Shown: piece by piece, positions 8,555 to 17,010 of the stretch
How positions within the stretch are numbered: position 1 is the stretch's first letter
Layout of the letters: the number at the start of each line of letters is the position of its first letter
Assembly (NCBI GenBank): GCA_964427535.1
Contig: CAYRVF010000021.1
Location: 1-46,471 of the forward strand
Source: CAYRVF01 sp964427535
GTDB taxonomy: Bacteria; Chloroflexota; Ktedonobacteria; Ktedonobacterales; JADMIN01
Length of the DNA stretch: 46,471 bases
Reading direction: 5' to 3'
The notes under the pieces: generated by a model
Told to the model about the DNA's origin: nothing
Seen by the model: only the letters and a program-made list of their open reading frames with translations
Databases searched by the model: none
Translations under genes and position numbers: made by a program

Positions 8555-9154
8555 CTACCCTCGCAGCAGCGCCCACACGCGACAGATCGCGAACGCGCAC
8601 GGTGACGAGCGAATCTCGCCCGAGAGCGCCGCCGCGTACGCCTCGTCGAGCGGCAGATCGTGCTGGGTGATGCGCTCGGTCCCCTCAGGCTGGGCCTCTA
8701 CGGCGTGTAGCGAACGCGCGAGATAGAGATGGCTCGCCTGCGAAGAGATGCCCGGACTCAGGTAATACATGCCGAGCGGGGTCCACTCGTCGGCGCGCAG
8801 TCCTGCCTCTTCCGCGAGCTCGCGCTGGGCGGCATCGAGCGGCGTTTCGCCGGGGTCGACCGCTCCGGTTGGTGTGTTCCAGAGGTACGTGCCGACGGGG
8901 TAGACGAATTCGCCCACCAGCCGCACCTGCTCCGCCGCATCGAGTGTCACGATCGTAACGTTCTCACCGGGGTCCACTACGCCATAGATGCCCCGCCGGC
9001 CATCCGGCCGCAGCACGGCGTACTCGGTCACTGTGAGCCAGCGATTGCGATAGACTTCGCGTGCGCCCAGCGTGCGCCAGGGGCTCTCTGGCGGGTCGGC
9101 CGCTGGCAGTTCACGTCCAGCTCTGGATGGCGCCGCTTCGTCGCCGTCTGACAT
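8555..9154 (-). CDS. NUDIX hydrolase, ADP-ribose pyrophosphatase-like
   Basis: 199 residues. The start at 9154 is favoured by GAGAGAGGA just upstream. The frame extends to 9589 without a recognisable domain. The NUDIX box is complete: 'GAVDPGETPLDAAQRELAEEAGL' fits Gx5Ex7REUxEExGU. Upstream, 'PWRTLGAREVYRNRWLTVTEYAVLRPDG' and 'VTIVTLDAAEQVRLVGEFVYPVGTYLWNTPTG' match the layout of ADP-ribose pyrophosphatases, with a Tyr/Pro-rich stretch after the box (MYYLSPGISSQASHLYLA). It would hydrolyse ADP-sugars or related nucleoside diphosphate derivatives in the cytosol. It is convergent with the HAD gene, leaving only 4 bases between them. Confidence 0.92.
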   Translation of the reverse strand: MSDGDEAAPSRAGRELPAADPPESPWRTLGAREVYRNRWLTVTEYAVLRPDGRRGIYGVVDPGENVTIVTLDAAEQVRLVGEFVYPVGTYLWNTPTGAVDPGETPLDAAQRELAEEAGLRADEWTPLGMYYLSPGISSQASHLYLARSLHAVEAQPEGTERITQHDLPLDEAYAAALSGEIRSSPCAFAICRVWALLRG

Positions 9155-9568
9155 ATCGCGTCCTCTCTCTCTCCGATGGGCATCTCTGCACCTCGATGTG
9201 GAGCGACATCCGCTACGAAGGCGGGCCAGGCATGCCTGGCTTCTACACGACGCTGACCGCACATCGTGTGACGTTTCGTTTCCATTGTGTCCGATTACAC
9301 AGTTCCTCTGACCATAGGGCCTGCTGAACCGTATGTTTGTGTAGGACCTTTGGCGCTCCGGATAGACTCTCCGCTCAGACGCGACGCGCAAGACTGGCCG
9401 CGCGAGCAGGAGCTCCGACGCCTGCCGGAATACACGTGCGGTATGGATGCGGTTGGCACATGCCGTGGGGTATGCTGTGGGGAAGTATAGTGGGTCCCTG
9501 CCGCCGGAGATTGGCGGCCACGAGCCCCCCAGCACATACCAGACGGAACAGAGAAGCGGGGGTACGGT
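9155..9568. other. Divergent intergenic region
   Basis: About 410 bases between divergent genes. It must hold promoters for the NUDIX gene (minus) and the ABC1-kinase/Ecf operon (plus). A small inverted repeat TGTGT-N6-ACACA lies at 9286-9301. I found no convincing -35/-10 pair and no small gene. Confidence 0.35.
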
Positions 9569-11218
9569 GTGGCATGGCGTCCGACGCAATGGGTGAGGCG
9601 CAATCCCGTTTGGCGATTCTACCGCATCTCGCGGTTGTTGTTTAGCACCCTCTGGATCATCGTGCGCGAGCGCAACCGGGTGGTGCGCGCCCGTGCGAAC
9701 GGGCAGTTTGAGGTTACGCCGAATATCGACGCGCTCAAGCGGGCGCTGCGTGAGTTTCGTCTGACCGCCGTGGCGCTAGGTGGGCTGCTCATCAAGCTCG
9801 GACAGTTCCTCAGCGCGCGCGCCGATCTACTGCCGCCAGAAGCGCTCGCCGAGCTCGCCACGCTGCAAGACGAAGTGCCCGCCGAGTGCTTCGCCGACAT
9901 CGAGGCCACCCTCGAACGCGATCTGCGCCGCCCGTTGCGTGACGTGTTCGTCAGCATCGATCCCGTGCCGGCAGGCTCGGCCTCGCTTGGGCAGGTGCAT
10001 CGCGCCGTGCTGCTCGATGGCCGCGCCGTCGCCGTCAAGGTGCAGCGGCCCGGCATTCACCAGATTGTGCGGGCGGACCTCAACGCCATCCATTTTGTGC
10101 TGCGCGTGACGAAGCGCATCTTCCCCGCGGCGAACGATTTGACCGACCTCGACGGGCTGTACAAGGAGTTCAGCCGCACCGTCTACGAGGAGCTGAACTA
10201 CGAACGCGAGGGCCACAACGCCGAGCGCTTCGCGCGACTCTTCGCCAACGAGCCAGACATCCTCGTGCCAGGCGTGGTCTGGGAGCACACGACCCGGCGC
10301 GTGCTCACACTGGAGTGGATGGATGGCATCAAGATCAACAACGTCGCCCAGATCTCGGCGGCGGGCGTCTCCGGCGACGCGGTCGCCCAGCGGCTCGTCG
10401 GGACGTACCTGAAGCAGGTGCTCGACGTCGGCTTCTTTCACGCGGACCCACATCCTGGCAACATCTTCGTACGACCAACACGGAACGGGTTCGAGCTGGT
10501 CTTCGTCGATTTCGGTATGATGGGCAGCATCACCCGCCTGATGAAAGAGGCGCTGCGCGAGTGCCTGCTTGGTATCGTCGAGCAGAACCCGCGCCTGGTC
10601 GTCAACGGGCTGGAGGCGCTCGGCTTCATCGGCGCGAACGCCGACCGGCGGGCGATCACCGAGGCGTTGGGCCTGCTGCTCGGTCAGTACAGCAACATGG
10701 CATTCGGCCAGATGCGCGAGGTCGACCCACGTGAAGTCTTTGGCGAGATCGAAGAGCTACTCTACGGGCAGCCGTTCCATCTGCCCGCGCAGTTCGCCTT
10801 CCTCGGGCGCGCGCTGGGGATGCTGCTGGGGCTGGCGACGGCGCTCTCGCCCAACTTCAACGCCCTGGACACGATTGCGCCCTACGCCAGCCAGTTTACG
10901 GGCAACGGCGCGACCTCCAACCTCCTGCGGATGTTCGGCGTGGAGTCGACCGGCGACCTGGGACGCATGCTGGCCCGCGAGGGAGTCTCGGCCGCGCGCA
11001 GCCTGGCGCTGCTGCCGAAGCTCGCCGAGCGCGTGCTCGAACAGGTCGAGCGGGGTGAGCTGCATGTGACTGTCGAGGGTACTGAGTTCGGCAGGCAGGT
11101 CAGCCGTAGCATTGCCCGCAACGCCTTTATGCGCCCGGTGCCCGCCTGGGTGCCAATGGGTATGGCTGCTGCGGCATTGGCAACGCTGGTCGTGCGAAGG
11201 CTTGGTAACCGTGAATGA
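9569..11218 (+). CDS. ABC1/UbiB-type atypical kinase with C-terminal membrane helix
   Basis: 549 residues starting with GTG, preceded by a G-rich site. The ABC1 family marks are clear. They are the KxGQ motif in 'LIKLGQFLSARADLLP', the glycine-rich nucleotide loop in 'PAGSASLGQVHRA' (normally AAAS, here GSAS), the lysine in 'AVKVQRPG', the catalytic 'HADPHPGNIFV' and the metal-binding 'DFGMMG'. One or two hydrophobic helices near the end (about 525-545) anchor it to the membrane. Relatives (UbiB, COQ8) are ATPases needed for quinone or lipid-linked metabolism. Here the gene is first in an operon and overlaps the DUF2232-like gene by 8 bases, so a link with uptake or processing of a lipophilic or isoprenoid-type compound is possible but unproven. 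Confidence 0.93.
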   Translation: MAWRPTQWVRRNPVWRFYRISRLLFSTLWIIVRERNRVVRARANGQFEVTPNIDALKRALREFRLTAVALGGLLIKLGQFLSARADLLPPEALAELATLQDEVPAECFADIEATLERDLRRPLRDVFVSIDPVPAGSASLGQVHRAVLLDGRAVAVKVQRPGIHQIVRADLNAIHFVLRVTKRIFPAANDLTDLDGLYKEFSRTVYEELNYEREGHNAERFARLFANEPDILVPGVVWEHTTRRVLTLEWMDGIKINNVAQISAAGVSGDAVAQRLVGTYLKQVLDVGFFHADPHPGNIFVRPTRNGFELVFVDFGMMGSITRLMKEALRECLLGIVEQNPRLVVNGLEALGFIGANADRRAITEALGLLLGQYSNMAFGQMREVDPREVFGEIEELLYGQPFHLPAQFAFLGRALGMLLGLATALSPNFNALDTIAPYASQFTGNGATSNLLRMFGVESTGDLGRMLAREGVSAARSLALLPKLAERVLEQVERGELHVTVEGTEFGRQVSRSIARNAFMRPVPAWVPMGMAAAALATLVVRRLGNRE

Positions 11219-12074
11219 TCTGCCGCCCGTGGGCGCACCTGATCCGCTCAGTCCATCGTCCAACGCCGACGTTCCGCGTCCTGACGAGCGCCAGCGCGGC
11301 CTGCACGCCGTCGATCTCGCCGAGGGCGGCCTGCTCGCGGACGTCGGCGTGCTGATCGACCTCGCTTCGATCTACCTGCCGATCGTCGGCATGGTGCTGA
11401 GTCCCGCCGTGCCCATGCCCTTCACGCTGCTGATGGTGCGCCGTGGCCCGCGCGCGACGCTGCTCGCCGCGGCGGTCGCGGCCTTTCTCGTGACGGTGTT
11501 CGCGGGGCCACACTTTGGCTGGCGCATGGCGCTCGAAGCGGGTGTGGGGATGCTCTTCGGCTGGGCGATGCGGCGACGCATCCGGCCCACCAACGTGCTG
11601 ATCCTCGGCATGCTGCTCGTCGGGACGGCCGCGTTTGCCGCCTCCATGGGGGTGATTGTCTTCACCGGGCTGCCCGTTAGCGACGTGGTGGGCGAGCTAC
11701 GCAATGGCTTCAACGGCGCGGCGGCGGTCTTCGCCGCGGTCGGGCACATCACCGGACTGCCGGGACTCTGGATTGCCTTCCTGCCGACCTATCGCGCCAT
11801 CGAGGCGACGCTGCTCGCGTTCTGGCCGGTGCTGCTCTACTGCACGCTGCTCGTCAGCGGACTCGTCGTCGTCACCTTCTACTACGCCGTCGCGAACGTG
11901 ACGATGCGTGTCCTGGGCTACGATGTGCCACCATTTCCTCCACAGTGGACGGTCCGGCTGGCCCAGTTCGGCCTGCGGACGGCGCGTGCGCCATGGCGGC
12001 TCTTCTCGGTACGGCGTCCCGGAGCCGGAGGTGGACGCCCAACACCAGCGGCGCAAGGAGGCCGCACTAAGTGA
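11211..12074 (+). CDS. DUF2232-like membrane protein, candidate Ecf S-component
   Basis: 287 residues, GTG start overlapping the previous stop. The N-terminal 40 residues are polar. Then come about seven to eight helices, from 'SIYLPIVGMVLSPAVPMPFTLLMVRRGPRATLLAAAVAA' on, with a basic loop 'GWAMRRRIRPTNVLILGM'. This layout (pairs of helices separated by 'FtllmvRrG') is that of DUF2232/YybS-type proteins, which belong near the substrate-binding S-components of Ecf transporters. It lies directly before ecfA1, ecfA2 and ecfT with 4-base overlaps or short gaps, which strongly suggests that it is the dedicated S-component. The substrate is unknown. The polar C-terminus is rich in Gly, Pro and Arg. 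DUF2232 membership is my pattern reading, not a search result. Confidence 0.72.
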   Translation: MNDLPPVGAPDPLSPSSNADVPRPDERQRGLHAVDLAEGGLLADVGVLIDLASIYLPIVGMVLSPAVPMPFTLLMVRRGPRATLLAAAVAAFLVTVFAGPHFGWRMALEAGVGMLFGWAMRRRIRPTNVLILGMLLVGTAAFAASMGVIVFTGLPVSDVVGELRNGFNGAAAVFAAVGHITGLPGLWIAFLPTYRAIEATLLAFWPVLLYCTLLVSGLVVVTFYYAVANVTMRVLGYDVPPFPPQWTVRLAQFGLRTARAPWRLFSVRRPGAGGGRPTPAAQGGRTK

Positions 12075-12946
12075 CCTGGACTTCTCGTAGCGAGCCAACT
12101 CCGTTGATTTCAGTCGGCGAAGCGACCTTTCGGTATCCTGGCATGGCGCAGGTGGCGGTCGACGGGTTGAGCGTCGACATACCGAGCGGGCAGTTTGTCG
12201 CGCTGCTCGGCCATAACGGCAGCGGCAAATCGACCCTGGTGCGACTATTGAACGGCCTGCTGCTGCCCGAGCGGGGGTCCGTGCATGTCGCGGGATTCGA
12301 CACGGCGGTCGCAAGTGAGCGACCCGCACTGCGTGAGCGCGTGGGCATGATCTTCTCGGACCCCGAAAACCAGATCGTCGCCACGACGGTGGAAGATGAC
12401 GTCGCCTGGGGGCTGGCCGCCCGCGGCTATCCCCGGCACGAGATCGCCGCGCGGGTGGATGCCGCGCTCGACGCGCTGGGCATCGCCGAGTTGCGTGGGC
12501 GCGCGCCACACACGCTCTCCGGCGGCCAGCGGCAGCGCCTCGCCATCGCCGGCATCGTCGCGCTCCAGCCAGCGTGCATCCTCGCCGACGAGCCGACGGC
12601 TATGCTCGACCCGCTCGCCCGGCGTGAGGTCACCGATATTCTCGTCAATCTCTGGCGCAAGCGGCATCTGACGCTAGTCTACGTGACTCACCTGCTCGAA
12701 GAGGCCGCGCTGGCCGAGCGGGTGATCGTCATGGAGCACGGGCGTATCGAGCTGGACGGCCCACCGGCGGCCATCTTCGCCGATCTGGACCGTCTGCGCG
12801 AGCTGCGCCTGGTCGTCCCCGAGACGGCGGCGCTGGTGGCCCACCTGCGCGCTCGCGGCGTAGACATCCCGGCGGATACACTCGCCCCGGAAGCCATCGT
12901 CGCGTCTCTGGTACAGAGCGATTCCACGGCGGGAGGCCGTGCATGA
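12071..12946 (+). CDS. ecfA1: Energy-coupling factor transporter ATPase (EcfA1-type)
   Basis: 291 residues, GTG start in a GTGA overlap with the previous gene. Walker A is GHNGSGKST, the Q-loop region 'GMIFSDPENQIVATTVEDDVAWGL' has the Ecf-specific PEnQ pattern, the signature is LSGGQRQRLAIAGI, and Walker B is CILADEPTAMLD. The last ~70 residues form the extra C-terminal domain of Ecf ATPases. It is one half of the heterodimeric motor that drives a membrane EcfT and interchangeable or dedicated S-components in vitamin or metal uptake. It pairs with the next gene. Confidence 0.95.
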   Translation: MTWTSRSEPTPLISVGEATFRYPGMAQVAVDGLSVDIPSGQFVALLGHNGSGKSTLVRLLNGLLLPERGSVHVAGFDTAVASERPALRERVGMIFSDPENQIVATTVEDDVAWGLAARGYPRHEIAARVDAALDALGIAELRGRAPHTLSGGQRQRLAIAGIVALQPACILADEPTAMLDPLARREVTDILVNLWRKRHLTLVYVTHLLEEAALAERVIVMEHGRIELDGPPAAIFADLDRLRELRLVVPETAALVAHLRARGVDIPADTLAPEAIVASLVQSDSTAGGRA

Positions 12947-13833
12947 GTATCCTCGTCGAGCATCTCACCCACATCTACGGCGTGGGCACGCCCAGCGCGC
13001 GGACGGCGCTGCGCGACGTAAGCCTGACCATCGCGGATGGCGAGTGCGTGGCCGTCGTCGGTGTGACCGGCTCGGGGAAGTCGACCCTGGTGCGCCACTT
13101 CAATGGGTTGCTGCGGCCGACCGCGGGGCGGGTCGTGGTCGAGGGCGTGGAGCTGGGGACTGGCCCGGTGAACTCGCGTGTGCTGCGCGATCTGCGGCGG
13201 CAAGTGGGGCTGCTCTTCCAGTTTCCTGAGGCGCAACTCTTCGCCGCGACGATCTACGACGACGTGGCCTTCGGGCCACGCCAGCTCGGCCTACCCCCGG
13301 ACGAGGTGGATGCGCGGGTGCGCTGGGCGCTCGACGCGATGGCGCTGCGTGATGCCGCGCTCTACTCGCGGTCGCCCTTCGCGCTCAGTGGCGGCCAGCG
13401 GCGGCGGATCGCGCTGGCGGGTGTGCTGGCGATGCGCCCGCGCACGTTGGTGCTCGACGAGCCGAGCGCGGGCATCGACGCCGAGGCGCGCGAGGAGCTG
13501 TATGGCACACTGGAGCTGCTGCGCGAACGCGAGGGCATCGCGCTGGTGCTCGTCTCCCACGATATGACCGAGGTTGCCTCATTGGCCGAACGCGTCTTTG
13601 TGCTGGCGGACGGCGAGCTACGTCTGGTCGGGACGCCGGATGAGCTATTCACCCATACAGGCGAGATCGAGGAGGCTGGCCTGCTGCCGCCGCCACTAGC
13701 GCAGGTGCGCGCGCTCGCCGCCAGGTCTGGCATGAATGTTGGCGAGACGCCGCTTCGTCCAGAGTCGCTCGCCGATGCGCTCACCCAGCGGTCGTCGGAT
13801 GCCACGTCTAGCGCGGGCAGAGGGGAGCTCTAA
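12943..13833 (+). CDS. ecfA2: Energy-coupling factor transporter ATPase (EcfA2-type)
   Basis: 296 residues. The ATG overlaps the preceding TGA in an ATGA. Walker A is GVTGSGKST, the Q-loop is 'GLLFQFPEAQLFAATIYDDVAFGP', the signature is LSGGQRRRIALAGV, and Walker B is TLVLDEPSAGID with the switch His in VLVSHD. The Q-loop 'FQFPEAQLF' and the N-terminal 'Y.VGTPSARTAL' insert are characteristic of the EcfA2 paralogue, the partner of EcfA1. The C-terminal extension (about 225-296) ends in polar Ser/Ala-rich sequence. Confidence 0.95.
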   Translation: MSILVEHLTHIYGVGTPSARTALRDVSLTIADGECVAVVGVTGSGKSTLVRHFNGLLRPTAGRVVVEGVELGTGPVNSRVLRDLRRQVGLLFQFPEAQLFAATIYDDVAFGPRQLGLPPDEVDARVRWALDAMALRDAALYSRSPFALSGGQRRRIALAGVLAMRPRTLVLDEPSAGIDAEAREELYGTLELLREREGIALVLVSHDMTEVASLAERVFVLADGELRLVGTPDELFTHTGEIEEAGLLPPPLAQVRALAARSGMNVGETPLRPESLADALTQRSSDATSSAGRGEL

Positions 13834-13834
13834 C

Positions 13835-14677
13835 GTGCTCGAACGCCTCCCCGTCGGCGTCTATCTACCTGGCGCCTCACTGATTCACACGCTGCGCGCG
13901 CGTACCAAGCTGCTGCTGCTGGCGTGGCTCTCGATCATCTTCTTCGCGACCAACCACCGCACGTTCCATCCCGCAGTGTATATCGTCTCGTTCGCGCTGC
14001 TGGCGGTGGCGTTCGCGCTGGCGCATATCTCGCCGGGATACGTCTGGCGGCGCATGCGGCTGCTCGTGCTGCTGCTGCTCATCGGCGTCCCGTTCACGCT
14101 GATCTGGACGCCTGGGCGCACCTGGCATACCTTCGGCCCGTGGACCGTCTCGTTCGACGGCGTGACGGCGACGTTCAACACCGTCATCACTTACGATGGC
14201 CTCTGGTTCGTGATCTCGCTCGGGTCCATCTTTCTGCTACTCTATCTCGGCTCCATTCTGCTCACGCTCACGACGACGCCCGTCGCGCTGGCCGAGGGCA
14301 TCGTGCTGCTGCTCCGGCCGTTCCGTCGTGTGGGCCTGCCCGCCGACGACTTCGGGCTGATGACGCTCATCTGCCTGCGTTTCTTCCCGATTTTGCTGGC
14401 CGAGGCGGGGCAGCTTCTCGAAGCCCAGCTCTCACGCGGAGCCGAGTTCACGACTGGCTCGCTCACCAAGCGCATCCACACGATTGGGACGCTGCTCGTT
14501 CCGCTGGTGCAGGGGGCGCTGCGCCGCGCGGAAGGGCTCTCGGCAGCGCTGGAGGCACGCGGCTACGGCGTGGCGGGCGAGGCGACGCTGCTTCACGAAG
14601 GTCCCTTCGCGCTGGCCGACTGGGTCGTGCTCGTCGGCGGCGTCGCCGTCACCGCGATTGCGTATTTCGCGCTGTAG
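13835..14677 (+). CDS. ecfT: Energy-coupling factor transporter transmembrane protein EcfT
   Basis: 280 residues from the GTG at 13835, preceded by GAGGGGAG. The usual EcfT start 'LPRAYLPGASLIHTLRARTKLLL' is matched closely (here 'LPVGVYLPGASLIHTLRARTKLLL'). About five to six helices surround two cytoplasmic coupling helices with the hallmark Ala-Arg-Ser/Gly motifs: 'LLEAQLSRGAEF' and 'LSAALEARGYG'. EcfT couples the ATPases to the S-component. The operon order kinase, S, A1, A2, T with no other genes points to a dedicated (group I-like) transporter. Confidence 0.93.
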   Translation: MLERLPVGVYLPGASLIHTLRARTKLLLLAWLSIIFFATNHRTFHPAVYIVSFALLAVAFALAHISPGYVWRRMRLLVLLLLIGVPFTLIWTPGRTWHTFGPWTVSFDGVTATFNTVITYDGLWFVISLGSIFLLLYLGSILLTLTTTPVALAEGIVLLLRPFRRVGLPADDFGLMTLICLRFFPILLAEAGQLLEAQLSRGAEFTTGSLTKRIHTIGTLLVPLVQGALRRAEGLSAALEARGYGVAGEATLLHEGPFALADWVVLVGGVAVTAIAYFAL

Positions 14678-14689
14678 GTCGCTGCGTCG

Positions 14690-15946
14690 TTACTCGGCCT
14701 GCACCTCGGCCAGCGGGCGCGCGTGCAGCACGTACGGATTGATGCTCGTGAGGATCGCGGCCAGCAGCAGTGGCACCGAGAAGATCAGGATGGCCGCCTG
14801 GACGCTCAGCACCTGCGCGAGAAAGCCTGCCAGCGCGTAGCCGATGGGCATGCCGCCGAACGCGATCAGGCGGAAGACGCTGTTCACACGTCCCTGCAAC
14901 GCGTCCGGAATCAGCGCGAGGCGGTAGCTGAACTGCACGACATTGTAGATCGGGCTGGTGATGAAGACGCCGCTCGAAATGATGCCCAGCCAGAGCGGGT
15001 TGGGCGCGATCAGGTACAGCGGCTCCAGCAGAAACCAGATCCAGCTACTCACGATGATGACCTGCGCGAAGCTAAAACGCTTCTGGATCTTCACCGCGAT
15101 GATCGAGCCGACGATGCCGCCGACGCTGCCCACGGTGAAGATCGCGCCGGTGGCGAAGTCGGACGCATGCTGTTGTTTCGCCAGCACGATCAGCAGCAGG
15201 AAAGTGCCGTTGCCGACGAGATTGCTCGTGCCCGTCAGAAACGCGATGAAGCGGATGAGTGGGTGCCGCCACAGCCACGACAGCCCCTCGGCGATCTCGA
15301 CGCGCAGCTTGCGCTGGGTAACGGTCCGCTCGCCCTGGAACTCTGCGCGAATGAAGAAGAGCGAGACCACTGACACGGCGTACGAAACCGCATCGGCCAG
15401 GAAGGGGAGCGCCTGGGCGATGCCGAAGAGCGCGCCGCCCAGCGGTGGCCCTACCAGCGACGAGACGCCCTCTGTGGCCTGGTTCTGCGCGGTCGCGGCG
15501 GGCAACTGCGCCTGTGGCACGACGCGCGGCAGGCAGGCGGCCTCGGCGATGTTGAAGAAGACGAAGAGGCTGCCCTCGACAAGCGAGACGGCGTAGAGCT
15601 GCGTCACGGTCAGGAACTGGAAGTAGAGCGCGATCGGGATGCTACCGAGCGCGATGGCGCGCCCCGCATCACAGAGAATCATCACGCGCTTGCGATTCCA
15701 GCGGTCGATAAGCGCACCAGCAGGCAGGCTGAAGATGAGGTACGGCAACGCGCGCAGGGCGCTGGCGATGCCCGCCTGGGCCGGTGAGCGTGTGATCGCG
15801 AGTATCAGCAGCGGGAACGCGAGGGTCGAGGCCTGCGTGCCGATGGACGAGACGGCCTGACCACTCCAGAGCAGCATGTAATCGCGATTGCGCCAGAGCG
15901 ACCGGCTCCGCGTGGGCGCTCCTTGGCTGACAGTCGATGTCTGCAT
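14690..15946 (-). CDS. MFS exporter, MFS_3/EntS-like
   Basis: 418 residues, ATG with a GGAAGAGAAG site. Twelve helices are predicted. 'LWRNRDYMLLWSGQAVSSIGTQASTLAFPLLIL' opens the protein in the way usual for MFS_3. Motif A appears as 'GALIDRWNRKRVMILCDAGRA', and 'PRVVPQAQLPAATAQNQATEGVSSLVGPPLGG' is typical of the group. 'IPDALQGRVNSVFRLIAFGGMPIG' in the second half is typical too. It is probably a drug or siderophore exporter. The ArsR-type regulator directly upstream, 27 bases away on the same strand, likely controls it, a common arrangement for this kind of pump. Confidence 0.92.
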   Translation of the reverse strand: MQTSTVSQGAPTRSRSLWRNRDYMLLWSGQAVSSIGTQASTLAFPLLILAITRSPAQAGIASALRALPYLIFSLPAGALIDRWNRKRVMILCDAGRAIALGSIPIALYFQFLTVTQLYAVSLVEGSLFVFFNIAEAACLPRVVPQAQLPAATAQNQATEGVSSLVGPPLGGALFGIAQALPFLADAVSYAVSVVSLFFIRAEFQGERTVTQRKLRVEIAEGLSWLWRHPLIRFIAFLTGTSNLVGNGTFLLLIVLAKQQHASDFATGAIFTVGSVGGIVGSIIAVKIQKRFSFAQVIIVSSWIWFLLEPLYLIAPNPLWLGIISSGVFITSPIYNVVQFSYRLALIPDALQGRVNSVFRLIAFGGMPIGYALAGFLAQVLSVQAAILIFSVPLLLAAILTSINPYVLHARPLAEVQAE

Positions 15947-15973
15947 CGGTCTTCTCTTCCTGATCTATGCGAT

Positions 15974-16645
15974 CTATGCGCCGTCTGCCTCGTCTTCGTC
16001 GGCGACTGGCGGCGAGTCGGTGTGCTGCAGATAGGCGGGCGAGTGGAACAGCCCGACGTACAGGCTGTATATCTCGCCGTCCGGGTCGGGCGGCTGCCCG
16101 GCGAACTCCTCGAACAGCGCATCCACACGGGCCCTGAAGGCATGCGCCTGAGCGGGTGAGAGCCGCGCGCGAGCCAGCCCATCGGTGACGGCTGCGTTCT
16201 CTCCGTAATCGCCGACCGCCTCCACCATCTCGTCGCGGGCGTGGTTGAGAATCTCCAGCGCGGAGCTCATCTCGCCTGCCACATCCGGCGGCAGATCATA
16301 CGCGAAGATGCGGGCTGTGCGCGTGTAGTATTTGGCGACGATGCCGCGCACCAGGCGCAGCGCCGAGACCTTCGCCAGCCCCGCTTCTTCGAGCACCTGC
16401 AGGTGATGTCCCGCGCTGCCCGGTGCGATATGCAGACGGTCGGCGAGCTGCTTGGCGGTGGCGGGCTCGTTCTGGATGATGCCGAGCATGCGGCTGCGCA
16501 CCGGATCGGCGATGGCCTTGAGCTGCTCCAGCGTGCGAATCGTCACGTATACGGGCAGCTTCGGCATGGTCACCGGCACGTCTTCCGGCAGCGGAATCAA
16601 CGGCTCGTGCGCTTGTGGCGCCTTCTCCGCACTCTCGATCTTCAT
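15974..16645 (-). CDS. ArsR-family (HTH_20) transcriptional regulator
   Basis: 223 residues from the ATG at 16643-16645, which has GAGGAGGG at ideal spacing. The frame reaches 16672 without a site. After a polar start, a winged helix-turn-helix spans about residues 38-100: 'QLKAIADPVRSRMLGIIQNEPATAKQLADRLHIAPGSAGHHLQVLEEAGL', as in HTH_20/ArsR repressors. The C-terminal half (about 105-210) is helical and contains 'HAFRARVDALFEEF'. It likely senses a ligand, since no metal-binding Cys cluster is seen. The gene precedes the MFS exporter in the same operon. It may repress its own promoter through the inverted repeats in 16690-16726. Confidence 0.9.
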   Translation of the reverse strand: MKIESAEKAPQAHEPLIPLPEDVPVTMPKLPVYVTIRTLEQLKAIADPVRSRMLGIIQNEPATAKQLADRLHIAPGSAGHHLQVLEEAGLAKVSALRLVRGIVAKYYTRTARIFAYDLPPDVAGEMSSALEILNHARDEMVEAVGDYGENAAVTDGLARARLSPAQAHAFRARVDALFEEFAGQPPDPDGEIYSLYVGLFHSPAYLQHTDSPPVADEDEADGA

Positions 16646-16689
16646 ACGCGCCCTCCTCGCTCCGGCGAGCAACGTCGCCTGGTTCTGAC

Positions 16690-16711
16690 GTACGTGTGAC
16701 GTTGCACGTAC
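16690..16711. promoter_or_regulatory. Probable operator of the ArsR-type regulator
   Basis: A perfect inverted repeat GTACGTG-N8-CACGTAC lies about 45 bases upstream of the regulator's start. A second imperfect one (ACGTACAA and TTGTATGT) overlaps it at 16707-16727. Both sit between the predicted promoter (16734-16762, minus) and the gene, where a repressor would block transcription. Assignment is by position and symmetry. Confidence 0.55.
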
Positions 16712-16733
16712 AAGTATTTTTGTATGTGCGAGA

Positions 16734-16762
16734 AGAGTAGTCCGTCATGAGCCCGCTGTCAA
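16734..16762 (-). promoter_or_regulatory. Sigma-70-type promoter of the ArsR-MFS operon
   Basis: On the minus strand, TTGACA (16757-16762) and TACTCT (16734-16739) are separated by 17 bases. The -35 is perfect and the -10 matches at three of six positions. The regulator starts about 90 bases downstream. Confidence 0.65.
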
Positions 16763-16799
16763 GGGGGAGATATCTGTCGGAGATGAGCGTCGCAGCTGG

Positions 16800-17010
16800 C
16801 GGTGGGGCTGGGCCCCACGCCCACCCACTCCCCCCCCCGCAGGGGGGGGGGAGGAGCCCCATTGGACCACCGCGCGGAGCGCGCCCGGGCGGGTAGCGCT
16901 CAGGACGGGGGGGGCGCGGGCGCNNNNNNNNNNCCCCCCGCGGCGCCGCCCGCACCGCCCCCCCCCTGCGGGGGGGTGGGGGGGGGGGGGGGGTGGGGGG
17001 GGGGCCCCCG
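16800..17010. other. GC-run low-complexity region with 10-base assembly gap
   Basis: Long runs of C followed by G (around 16831-16851, and on the far side 16961-17004) surround N at 16924-16933. They could be the arms of a GC-rich hairpin, or base-calling and assembly error, at the end of the glycosyltransferase gene. Sequence here should not be trusted, and the frames crossing it are not genes. Confidence 0.7.

Noticed and set aside
9155..9568. A cofactor riboswitch before the Ecf operon
   Set aside because: I see no thiamine, cobalamin, FMN or preQ1 core and no leader terminator.
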